From: Micromonospora sp. MH99 | GTDB lineage: Bacteria; Actinomycetota; Actinomycetes; Mycobacteriales; Micromonosporaceae | DNA: 37,210 nucleotides | Direction: 5' to 3' | Assembly: GCF_021442385.1 (NCBI RefSeq) | Contig: NZ_MUZA01000064.1 | Span: forward strand, 1 to 37,210 | Shown: positions 30,759 through 37,210 of the stretch, in pieces | How positions within the stretch are numbered: position 1 is the stretch's first letter | Layout: each line of letters begins with the position of its first letter | Notes under the pieces: model-generated | The model's database searches: none | Told to the model about the DNA's origin: nothing | What the model saw: the letters and a program-made list of their open reading frames with translations, nothing else | Position numbers and translations under genes: made by a program

Positions 30759-30787
30759 AGCCTACGCAGGGGTGCAATGACCGTCAA
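30759..30787 (-). promoter_or_regulatory. rpmH operon promoter
   Basis: On the minus strand TTGACG (30787-30782) and TAGGCT (30764-30759) are separated by exactly 17 bases, a near-consensus housekeeping sigma promoter. Confidence 0.72.
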
Positions 30788-30874
30788 ACACCCACAGCGG
30801 GGGACAACGGGACGCGCCCGGGACCGAAGGGGCGCTTTTCGCTGATGCCGACAAGGCCGCTGCCGCGTCGCCGG

Positions 30875-30903
30875 TTGATGGGGCAGGGACAACGCTGTTA
30901 CCG
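30875..30903 (+). promoter_or_regulatory. Candidate dnaA promoter
   Basis: TTGATG (30875-30880), a 17-base spacer and TTACCG (30898-30903). The -35 is good and the -10 weak. It lies about 300 bp upstream of the dnaA GTG. Confidence 0.38.
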
Positions 30904-31067
30904 TGCCCGATTGCGGTGAGCGTCGGAAGCTCCGGTCGTCGCGCGCAGGCAAGACCGGACACGCTGGTGAATCGTTCGGCACGGTGAACCCGCTTCAGCG
31001 CACGTCCAGGCAGGGGGCAGGTCCCACCCGCGCCCGGCGGGCGACCACAATCGGTCGGTACACAGGC

Positions 31068-31087
31068 TGTGGATAACCTGTGGACGA
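31068..31087. promoter_or_regulatory. Two DnaA boxes upstream of dnaA
   Basis: TGTGGATAA (31068-31076, perfect) and TGTGGACGA (31079-31087), 11 bp apart, lie about 115 bp before the dnaA start. They are likely sites of DnaA autoregulation. Confidence 0.72.
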
Positions 31088-31200
31088 CCGCTGGTCAGCT
31101 GTCCGGGTGGGTGTTGTTCCACCCGCGCACGCGGCGGGCCCGGGACGGCCGGCTGGCAGACAGCGGCGGCCGGGAGCAGAGGCGAGGGGGTGGCACGACG

Positions 31201-33048
31201 GTGGCCGGTACGACCGACCTTGCCGCGGTGTGGTTGGCGGCGACCGACGAGCTCGCCGACGAGATCATCTCCGCCCAGCAGCGCGCCTACCTCCGGCTGA
31301 CCCGGCTCCGGGCGATCGTCGAGGACACCGCGCTGCTCTCCGTACCGGACGCGTTCACCCGGGACGTGATCGAGTCGCGGCTCCGCCCGGCGATCACCGA
31401 GGCGCTGACCCGCCGGCTCGGCCGACCGATCCAGGTGGCCGTGACGGTGCGGGTGGCCGAGGACGCCACCGGACGCCCGGCCGGCACGGTCTACCGCAGT
31501 ACTCCCGAGCCGGGTCTGCTCGACGTCGAGGACCCGCCGTCCGCCCCGCTCGGCGACGAGTACACCGGACGGCCCGCGGCCGACGAGTACACCGGACGGC
31601 CCGCCGCCGACGAGGCCATCGGTGAGCAGCAGCGCCCGCCCGCGACCGCCGTACCGCCGCAGCCGGCGGGCCCGCCTCCCGCGCCGGCCGTCGACGGGCA
31701 CCGGTCCGGTCTGATCCCCGCCAGTCGGGACGGGCAGGAGGCCCTCTTCAGCGCGGCCTTCGTCGAGCCGATGCGGTCGCCCCGACCGGCGCCCGAGCGG
31801 CGTGGGTACGACGAGCAGGCCGCCCGCCTCGACCCGCCCGGCCCGGACACCCGGCCGTACGAACCCCGCTACCGCGAGGACGCCGCGTCCCCCCGGGACC
31901 AGCACGTGATCCGTTCGCTGCCCCGCGACGGTGCGACGGACAGCGGTCCGGGCCGCAGTGGGATGGAACACCGCGCGGGCGGACGCGACGACCGCCGGCT
32001 GCCCGGCGCCGACACCGGCGGCAACCGGCTGAACCCGAAGTACATGTTCGAGACGTTCGTCATCGGCTCGTCCAACCGGTTCGCCCACGCGGCGAGCGTG
32101 GCGGTGGCCGAGTCGCCGGCGAAGGCGTACAACCCGCTGTTCATCTACGGCAGCTCGGGGTTGGGCAAGACGCACCTGCTGCACGCGATCGGGCACTACG
32201 CCACGACGCTCGGCAACGCCCGGTCGGTGCGGTACGTCTCGACCGAGGAGTTCACCAACGACTTCATCAACTCGCTGCGGGACGACAAGACCAGTGCGTT
32301 CCAGCGGCGCTACCGCGACGTCGACATCCTGCTGATCGACGACATCCAGTTCCTGGAGAACCGCGAGCGTACGCAGGAGGAGTTCTTCCACACCTTCAAC
32401 ACCCTGCACAACGCCAACAAGCAGATCGTCATCACCTCGGACCGGTCGCCGAAGCAGTTGGCGACGCTTGAGGACCGGCTGCGGACCCGCTTCGAGTGGG
32501 GCCTGCTCGCGGACATCCAGCCACCGGATCTGGAGACGCGGATCGCGATCCTGCAGAAGAAGGCGGCGCAGGAGCGGCTGTACGCCCCGCCGGACGTGCT
32601 GGAGTTCATCGCCTCGCGGGTGTCGAACTCGATCCGGGAGTTGGAGGGCGCGCTGATCCGGGTGACCGCGTTCGCGAGCCTGACCCGGTCGACGGTCGAG
32701 CTGTCCCTGGCCGAGGAGGTGTTGCGGGACTTCATCCCGGACGGCGCCGGCCCGGAGATCACTGCGGACCAGATCATGGTCTCCACTGCCGACTACTTCG
32801 GGGTGAGCCTGGAGGACCTGCGTGGCCAGTCCCGCTCCCGGGTGCTGGTGAACGCCCGCCAGGTGGCCATGTACCTGTGTCGGGAGCTGACCGAGTTGTC
32901 GTTGCCCCGGATCGGGCAGGCGTTCGGCGGCCGGGACCACACCACCGTCATGCACGCGGACCGCAAGATCCGGCAGCAGATGGCCGAGCGGCGTTCGCTC
33001 TACAACCAGATCGCCGAGCTGACCAACCGGATCAAGCAGAACACCTGA
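31201..33048 (+). CDS. dnaA: Chromosomal replication initiator DnaA
   Basis: ATP-dependent initiator that binds DnaA boxes and opens oriC. The 615-residue protein has domain I (about 1-90, AGTTDLAAVWLAATDELADE) and a long disordered domain II (about 95-275) rich in Pro/Arg/Asp. The AAA+ domain III starts at NPKYMFETFVIGSSNRFAHA, with Walker A GSSGLGKTH (Lys323) and Walker B LLIDDIQF (Asp380/381 region). Domain IV ends with the signature RIGQAFGGRDHTTVMHA. The length is typical of actinobacteria and longer than E. coli (467) because of domain II. GTG 31201 was chosen as the family start; GAGGGGG lies about 10 bases upstream. A strong terminator follows. Confidence 0.97.
   Translation: MAGTTDLAAVWLAATDELADEIISAQQRAYLRLTRLRAIVEDTALLSVPDAFTRDVIESRLRPAITEALTRRLGRPIQVAVTVRVAEDATGRPAGTVYRSTPEPGLLDVEDPPSAPLGDEYTGRPAADEYTGRPAADEAIGEQQRPPATAVPPQPAGPPPAPAVDGHRSGLIPASRDGQEALFSAAFVEPMRSPRPAPERRGYDEQAARLDPPGPDTRPYEPRYREDAASPRDQHVIRSLPRDGATDSGPGRSGMEHRAGGRDDRRLPGADTGGNRLNPKYMFETFVIGSSNRFAHAASVAVAESPAKAYNPLFIYGSSGLGKTHLLHAIGHYATTLGNARSVRYVSTEEFTNDFINSLRDDKTSAFQRRYRDVDILLIDDIQFLENRERTQEEFFHTFNTLHNANKQIVITSDRSPKQLATLEDRLRTRFEWGLLADIQPPDLETRIAILQKKAAQERLYAPPDVLEFIASRVSNSIRELEGALIRVTAFASLTRSTVELSLAEEVLRDFIPDGAGPEITADQIMVSTADYFGVSLEDLRGQSRSRVLVNARQVAMYLCRELTELSLPRIGQAFGGRDHTTVMHADRKIRQQMAERRSLYNQIAELTNRIKQNT
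31555..31608 (+). repeat. 27-bp tandem duplication in dnaA domain II
   Basis: Two adjacent 27-bp units (31555-31581 and 31582-31608) differ at one position and encode DEYTGRPAA twice, with a partial third copy (DEA) following. It lies in the unstructured linker. Confidence 0.85.
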
Positions 33049-33076
33049 GGGGTACGCCCGCACGACGCGGCGGACA

Positions 33077-33112
33077 CGCCCGGCCGGAGATCCGGCCGGG
33101 CGTTCTTTTTTT
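33077..33112 (+). terminator. Rho-independent terminator of dnaA
   Basis: CGCCCGGCCGG and its perfect complement form an 11-bp stem with loop AGAT, followed by TTCTTTTTTT. It is the clearest canonical terminator in the window and shields oriC from dnaA transcription. Confidence 0.95.
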
Positions 33113-33213
33113 CGTCTCCGGCGGGCCTCGGCTGACCTCCCGGGGCGGCTTCGGCTTGACCCTCGACATGGTGCAGGCCACAGGATCGACGCCGTGACCA
33201 CCTTGATACTCAC

Positions 33214-33680
33214 TCGTTGTCCACAGCTCGTTGTCCACCGTCGGTGGATAACTACGGTCCGTCCTCCGCCAGTTACCCACAGGCTGTGGAGAAACCCTGT
33301 GTACGACGCTGTGGACGGCTGGGGACAACGACGTCGTTGTCCACCGATGATCGTCGACCTGTGTACGAGCTGTTGAAGGTTCTGGGGACAACAGCAATGG
33401 TGATCTTCCCGGTCGTCCACAGGCATGGGGAGAAAGTCGGTGGATTACCGGTGGACAACCGGTGGACAACGGTGGACAACCAGCCGTCGTCGCCGGGCTG
33501 TGGACACACGAGGCAGTTGTACCCCCGGTTCTCCACAGCCAACTCACCGGTGGATAACCTGTCTGAGCTGCGCAGACCCGAGTTCTCCACAGTTTGCACA
33601 GGTGCGATGAAGACGATGGGTTATCTCTTCTAAGAGAACAAAAACCAATCATCACCGTTGGGCTTTCTGTGGATCGGGCC
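33214..33680. other. Chromosomal replication origin oriC
   Basis: The dnaA-dnaN gap (33049-33845) contains about 19 recognisable DnaA boxes close to TTGTCCACA. Forward-oriented ones start at 33217, 33231, 33273, 33337, 33413, 33529 and 33583. Reverse-oriented ones start at 33243, 33285, 33310, 33320, 33383, 33439, 33450, 33461, 33471, 33499, 33549 and 33667. The three at 33450-33479 are identical GGTGGACAA spaced 11 and 10 bp. The first (33217) is perfect for the actinobacterial form. An AT-rich stretch lies at the dnaN side. Box calls allow one or two mismatches. Confidence 0.93.
33609..33658. other. AT-rich candidate unwinding element of oriC
   Basis: The segment containing GGTTATCTCTTCTAAGAGAA and CAAAAACCAATCATC is by far the most AT-rich run near the boxes, in a genome of very high G+C. 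It lies between the main box array and dnaN. Likely the DNA unwinding element; inferred from composition. Confidence 0.6.
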
Positions 33681-33845
33681 GAACGCTGCCGGACAGGCCG
33701 GTCAGCATCGACACGATCCACGGGGTCGGGCGCACAGCCGATGTCCCCGCGCCCTAAGGTGCGATGGGTACCCGCACGGTCGGGCGGGACGGTAGGCAGC
33801 GGTCGGCATGAGAGAGTTGTCGCTGACGTCGACGCGGAGGCATTG

Positions 33846-34979
33846 ATGAAGTTCCGAGTGGAGCGCGACGCGCTCGCCGAGGCCGTGGCGTGGACCGCGA
33901 AGAGCCTGCCGAACCGGCCATCCGTACCGGTGCTCGCCGGGGTGATGCTCCGCGTCACCGACGGCAACCTGCGGGTCTCCGGCTTCGACTACGAGGTCTC
34001 CAGTCAGGTGACCGTCGAGGTGCAGGGTGACGCCGACGGCGCCGCGCTGGTCTCCGGCCGCCTGCTCGCCGAGATCACCAAGGCGCTGCCGGCCAAGCCG
34101 GTCGACATCGCCGCGGTCGGCGCCCACCTCGAGCTGGTCTGCGGCAGCGCCCGGTTCACCCTGCCCACCATGCCGGTGGAGGACTACCCGGCCCTGCCCG
34201 AGATGCCGCAGAGCGCCGGCACCGTCGACGCCGCGGCGTTCGCCACAGCGGTCTCCCAGGTGGCCATCGCCGCCGGCCGGGACGAGACGCTGCCGATGAT
34301 GACCGGCGTCCGCGTCGAGCTCTCCGGCAGCACGCTGTCGATGCTCGCCACCGACAGGTACCGGCTGGCGCTGCGCGAGATCCAGTGGCGGCCCGACGAT
34401 CCCGACGTGAGCATCAACGCCCTAGTGCCGGCCCGCACCCTGAACGACACCGCCAAGGCGCTCGGCCCGCTGGGTGGCGAGGTCACCCTCGCGCTCGCTC
34501 AGGGCGCGGCGGGCGAGGGCATGGTCGGCCTCGCCGGCGGCACCCGCCGCACCACCAGCCGGCTGCTCGACGGCGCGAACTACCCGCCGGTGCGCTCGCT
34601 CTTCCCGGCCACCCACAACGCCGAGGCCCGGGTGTCGGTCAGCACCCTGATCGAGGTCGTCAAGCGGGTCGCCCTGGTGGCCGAGCGCACCACTCCGGTG
34701 CTGCTCAGCTTCAGCGCCGACGGGCTGGTGGTCGAGGCCGGCGGCTCCGAGGAGGCGCGGGCGAGCGAGGCGATGGAGGCCACCTTCACCGGTGACGCGC
34801 TGACCATCGGCTTCAACCCGCAGTACCTCATCGACGGCTTGGCGAACCTGGGTTCGCAGACCGCCGTGCTGTCGTTCGTCGACGCCTTCAAACCCGCGGT
34901 GATCTCACCCGCCGGCGAGGATGGCGAGGCCATTCCGGGGTATCGGTACCTCATCATGCCGATCCGCGTGTCTCGCTGA
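33846..34979 (+). CDS. dnaN: DNA polymerase III beta subunit (sliding clamp)
   Basis: Ring-shaped processivity clamp of the replicative polymerase. The 377-residue protein begins MKFRVERDALAEAVAWTAKS and shows three clamp domains of about 120 residues. These include SGFDYEVSSQVTVEVQG, FTLPTMPVEDYPALPEMP, MLATDRYRLALRE and the C-terminal YRYLIMPIRVSR. ATG 33846 has GGAGG five bases upstream; an open frame to the left is oriC sequence. The gene lies 40 bp before gnd. Confidence 0.97.
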   Translation: MKFRVERDALAEAVAWTAKSLPNRPSVPVLAGVMLRVTDGNLRVSGFDYEVSSQVTVEVQGDADGAALVSGRLLAEITKALPAKPVDIAAVGAHLELVCGSARFTLPTMPVEDYPALPEMPQSAGTVDAAAFATAVSQVAIAAGRDETLPMMTGVRVELSGSTLSMLATDRYRLALREIQWRPDDPDVSINALVPARTLNDTAKALGPLGGEVTLALAQGAAGEGMVGLAGGTRRTTSRLLDGANYPPVRSLFPATHNAEARVSVSTLIEVVKRVALVAERTTPVLLSFSADGLVVEAGGSEEARASEAMEATFTGDALTIGFNPQYLIDGLANLGSQTAVLSFVDAFKPAVISPAGEDGEAIPGYRYLIMPIRVSR

Positions 34980-35019
34980 TCGCGCCAAGCAACACCCAGA
35001 TCCACGGAGGTAGGAACAG

Positions 35020-35892
35020 ATGCAGCTCGGCCTGGTAGGACTCGGCCGGATGGGCGGCAACATGCGCGAGCGGTTGCGGGCTGCCGGCCACGAGGTGGTC
35101 GGATTCGATCACAACCCGCAGCTGAGCGACGCGGCAAGCCTCGCCGAGCTGGCGCAGAAGCTGGAATCGCCGCGGGCGGTCTGGGTCATGGTGCCCGCCG
35201 GCGTCACCGACGCCACGATCGACGAACTCGCCGGGGTGCTCGGCGACGGCGACATCATCATCGACGGCGGCAACTCCCGCTTCAGCGACGACGCTCCCCG
35301 GGCCGAGCGGTTGAACGAGCGCGGCATCGGCTACGTGGACGTCGGCGTCTCCGGTGGCGTCTGGGGCCGGCAGAACGGCTACGGGCTGATGGTCGGCGGC
35401 GCGCAGGAGCACGTCGACCGGCTCATGCCGATCTTCCAGGCGCTCAAGCCGGAGGGCGAGTTCGGTTTCGTGCACGCCGGCCCGGTCGGTGCCGGGCACT
35501 ACTCGAAGATGGTGCACAACGGCATCGAGTACGGCCTCATGCACGCCTACGCCGAGGGCTACGAGCTGTTGCACGCCTCCGAGCTGGTGACCAACGTCCC
35601 GGGCGTGTTCAAGTCCTGGCGCGAGGGCACCGTGGTCCGCTCCTGGCTGCTCGACCTGCTGGACCGGGCCCTCGACGAGGACCCGGAGCTGGCCGACCTG
35701 AGCGGCTACACGGAGGACACCGGCGAGGGTCGCTGGACCGTCGACGAGGCGGTCCGGCTCGCCGTCCCGCTGAACGTCATCACCGCCGCCCTGTTCGCCC
35801 GGTTCGCCTCCCGGCAGGACGACTCACCCGCCATGAAGGCCGTCTCCGCGCTGCGCCAGCAGTTCGGTGGCCACGCCGTCCACAAGCGCTGA
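35020..35892 (+). CDS. gnd: 6-phosphogluconate dehydrogenase, decarboxylating (short type)
   Basis: Oxidises and decarboxylates 6-phosphogluconate to ribulose 5-phosphate in the pentose phosphate pathway. The 290-residue protein is the short GntZ/YqeC-like form rather than the ~470-residue enterobacterial type. It has the nucleotide loop LGLVGLGRMGGNMRERL, the IIIDGGNSRFSDD segment, the substrate-binding VDVGVSGGVWGRQNGYGLMV, and the catalytic region GPVGAGHYSKMVHNGIEYGL. ATG 35020 has GGAGG upstream. A gnd gene between dnaN and recF is known in Streptomyces and some mycobacteria. Confidence 0.95.
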   Translation: MQLGLVGLGRMGGNMRERLRAAGHEVVGFDHNPQLSDAASLAELAQKLESPRAVWVMVPAGVTDATIDELAGVLGDGDIIIDGGNSRFSDDAPRAERLNERGIGYVDVGVSGGVWGRQNGYGLMVGGAQEHVDRLMPIFQALKPEGEFGFVHAGPVGAGHYSKMVHNGIEYGLMHAYAEGYELLHASELVTNVPGVFKSWREGTVVRSWLLDLLDRALDEDPELADLSGYTEDTGEGRWTVDEAVRLAVPLNVITAALFARFASRQDDSPAMKAVSALRQQFGGHAVHKR

Positions 35893-35908
35893 GCGGTATC
35901 CACATCCT

Positions 35909-37042
35909 GTGTACGTCCACCGGCTGGAACTGGTCGACTTCCGCTCGTACGAGCGGGTCGCCGTCGACCTCCAGCCGGGGGCGAACGTCCTGATCGGCGC
36001 CAACGGCGTCGGCAAGACCAACCTCGTCGAGGCGCTCGGCTACGTGGCGACCCTGGATTCGCACCGGGTCGCCACGGACGCGCCGCTGGTCCGGATGGGC
36101 GCCACCTCGGCGGTGATCCGCTGCGCGGTGGTCCACGACGGTCGCGAACTCCTCGTCGAGCTGGAGATCGTGCCCGGCCGGGCCAACCGGGCGCGGCTGG
36201 GCCGCTCCCCGGCTCGGCGGGCCCGGGACGTGCTCGGCGCCCTGCGACTGGTCCTCTTCGCGCCGGAGGACCTGGAGCTGGTCCGTGGCGACCCGGCCGA
36301 GCGCCGCCGCTACCTGGACGACCTCCTGGTCAACCGGCAGCCCCGCTACGCGGGCGTACGGGCCGACTACGAGCGGGTCGTCAAGCAGCGCAACGCTCTG
36401 CTGCGCACCGCGTACCTCGCCCGCAAGACCGGTGGCTCCCGGGGCGGTGACCTCGGCACCCTCGCCGTCTGGGACACCCACCTGGCCCAGCACGGCGCGG
36501 AGCTGCTCGCCGGGCGGCTGGAGCTGGTCGCCGCGCTCACTCCGCACGTCGCCAAGGCGTACGACGCGGTGGCCGCCGGGCGGGGCGCGGCAGGTATCGC
36601 CTACCGGCCGTCGATCGAGCTGGCCGAGCCGACCACCGACCGGGCCGCGTTGGCCGAGGCGCTGACCACCGCGCTCGCCGCCTCGCGGACCGCGGAGATC
36701 GAACGGGGGACCACCCTCGTCGGGCCGCACCGCGACGAGCTGGCCCTGTCTCTCGGGCCGCTCCCTGCCAAGGGGTACGCCAGCCACGGCGAGTCCTGGT
36801 CCTTCGCGCTCGCGCTGCGGCTGGCCGGGTACGACCTGCTGCGCGCCGACGGTATCGAGCCGGTCCTGGTGCTCGATGACGTCTTCGCCGAGCTGGACAC
36901 CGGGCGGCGGGAGCGGCTGGCGGAGCTGGTCGGCGGGGCGAGCCAGCTGCTGGTCACCTGCGCCGTGGACGACGACGTGCCGGCCGCGCTGCGCGGCACC
37001 CGCTATCAGGTAGGCGAGGGGACGGTACGCCGTGTCGGATGA
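35909..37042 (+). CDS. recF: DNA replication and repair protein RecF
   Basis: SMC-like ATPase that helps load RecA at gaps. The 377-residue protein starts YVHRLELVDFRSYERVAVDL after the GTG at 35909. The Walker A is IGANGVGKTNLVEAL (about 29-43), the QRNALLR region follows, the ABC signature lies near SHGESWSFALALRLAGYDLL, and the Walker B is PVLVLDDVFAELD. The start lacks a clear ribosome site and lies 16 bp after gnd, suggesting dependence on upstream translation. Its last 11 bases overlap the next gene. Confidence 0.96.
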   Translation: MYVHRLELVDFRSYERVAVDLQPGANVLIGANGVGKTNLVEALGYVATLDSHRVATDAPLVRMGATSAVIRCAVVHDGRELLVELEIVPGRANRARLGRSPARRARDVLGALRLVLFAPEDLELVRGDPAERRRYLDDLLVNRQPRYAGVRADYERVVKQRNALLRTAYLARKTGGSRGGDLGTLAVWDTHLAQHGAELLAGRLELVAALTPHVAKAYDAVAAGRGAAGIAYRPSIELAEPTTDRAALAEALTTALAASRTAEIERGTTLVGPHRDELALSLGPLPAKGYASHGESWSFALALRLAGYDLLRADGIEPVLVLDDVFAELDTGRRERLAELVGGASQLLVTCAVDDDVPAALRGTRYQVGEGTVRRVG

Positions 37043-37210
37043 ACCGGACGCCAGGCGGTCAGGCGCCAACCGCACCGGCAGCGGCCGGCCGGCCGGTGAC
37101 GCCGCGAGCGCGCGTACCGCGAGGTCGGGAGCGACCGGAGGCGGTGCCGGCGGCCCGGACGCGGCCGGAAGCGGCGCGGCCGGTGTCGACGGCGGCGGGC
37201 CGGCGGACGG
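37032..37210 (+). CDS. DUF721/DciA-like protein, N-terminal fragment
   Basis: An open frame from GTG 37032 runs off the right edge (59 codons), starting SDEPDARRSGANRTGSGRPA. It is Gly/Ala/Arg-rich and disordered, as the N-termini of actinobacterial DUF721 proteins (Rv0004 type, DciA-like helicase-operator family) often are. The start overlaps recF by 11 bp and no stop occurs. Assignment rests mainly on the conserved recF-DUF721-gyrB order; the diagnostic domain is outside the window. Confidence 0.6.
   Translation, partial: MSDEPDARRSGANRTGSGRPAGDAASARTARSGATGGGAGGPDAAGSGAAGVDGGGPAD

Larger units (their letters stand above)
30571..31200. promoter_or_regulatory. Divergent rpmH-dnaA control region
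   Basis: About 630 bp without a gene. It holds the rpmH promoter on the minus strand, a weaker candidate dnaA promoter and two DnaA boxes just before dnaA. The rpmH leader would be about 180 bases. I see no other recognisable element. Confidence 0.7.

Noticed and set aside
30898..33426. 842-codon open frame on the minus strand opposite dnaA
   Set aside because: It mirrors the dnaA codons, its protein is Arg/Val/Gly/Asp-rich with no domain, and it runs through oriC. High G+C makes such shadow frames common.
35896..35904. GTATCCACA as a DnaA box between gnd and recF
   Set aside because: A single imperfect match in a 16-bp gap without partners; likely chance.

Overview
This window is the replication-origin region of a high-GC actinobacterial chromosome. 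It is most likely a member of the Micromonosporaceae (Micromonospora/Salinispora type). The gene order rpmH-rnpA-yidD-yidC-jag-rsmG-parA-parB on one side and dnaA-oriC-dnaN-gnd-recF-DUF721 on the other is the classic actinobacterial origin core. Very high G+C, frequent GTG and TTG starts, perfect GTTTCACGTGAAAC parS sites and TTGTCCACA-type DnaA boxes fit this assignment. Genus-level placement is inferred from protein sequence style, not from a search.

Left arm (1-10 kb). The 5' end of a class A penicillin-binding protein and a DUF5318 zinc-ribbon gene lie on the minus strand. A PadR-like regulator and ino1 (inositol-3-phosphate synthase) form an operon behind a 25-bp palindrome. Then come ogt with a small membrane protein, an NfeD-like/flotillin pair, a secreted S8 protease with a six-repeat fascin-like tail, and the CCA-adding enzyme pcnA. 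The flotillin and protease genes converge on two large hairpins.

Cell-envelope and redox block (10-22.9 kb). This holds murJ, a membrane pseudokinase with a discoidin-like ectodomain, sigM and its anti-sigma factor, trxB-trxA behind a SigR-type promoter, a CwlM-like amidase, a GNAT protein, an aminotransferase coupled to a D-Ala-D-Ala ligase paralogue, and a HIT-like protein. Much of the order matches Rv3907c-Rv3916c of Mycobacterium tuberculosis, with differences reported as findings.

Segregation and origin block (22.9-37.2 kb). A 1.4-kb gene desert carries three parS sites, a small DnaA-box cluster and an undescribed ~42-bp degenerate tandem repeat. ParB, ParA (with two more parS sites inside its coding sequence), RsmG, Jag, YidC, YidD, RnpA and RpmH follow on the minus strand. 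After a 0.6-kb divergent promoter region come dnaA, a 0.8-kb oriC with about 19 recognisable DnaA boxes including a helically phased triplet, then dnaN, gnd, recF and the start of a DUF721/DciA-like gene.

Together the genes cover initiation (DnaA, DnaN, oriC), origin segregation (ParABS), membrane insertion and ribosome/RNase P biogenesis, and control of peptidoglycan precursor flow (MurJ, pseudokinase, CwlM, Ddl-like ligase, PBP). No CRISPR array, insertion sequence, prophage, tRNA or rRNA gene was seen.
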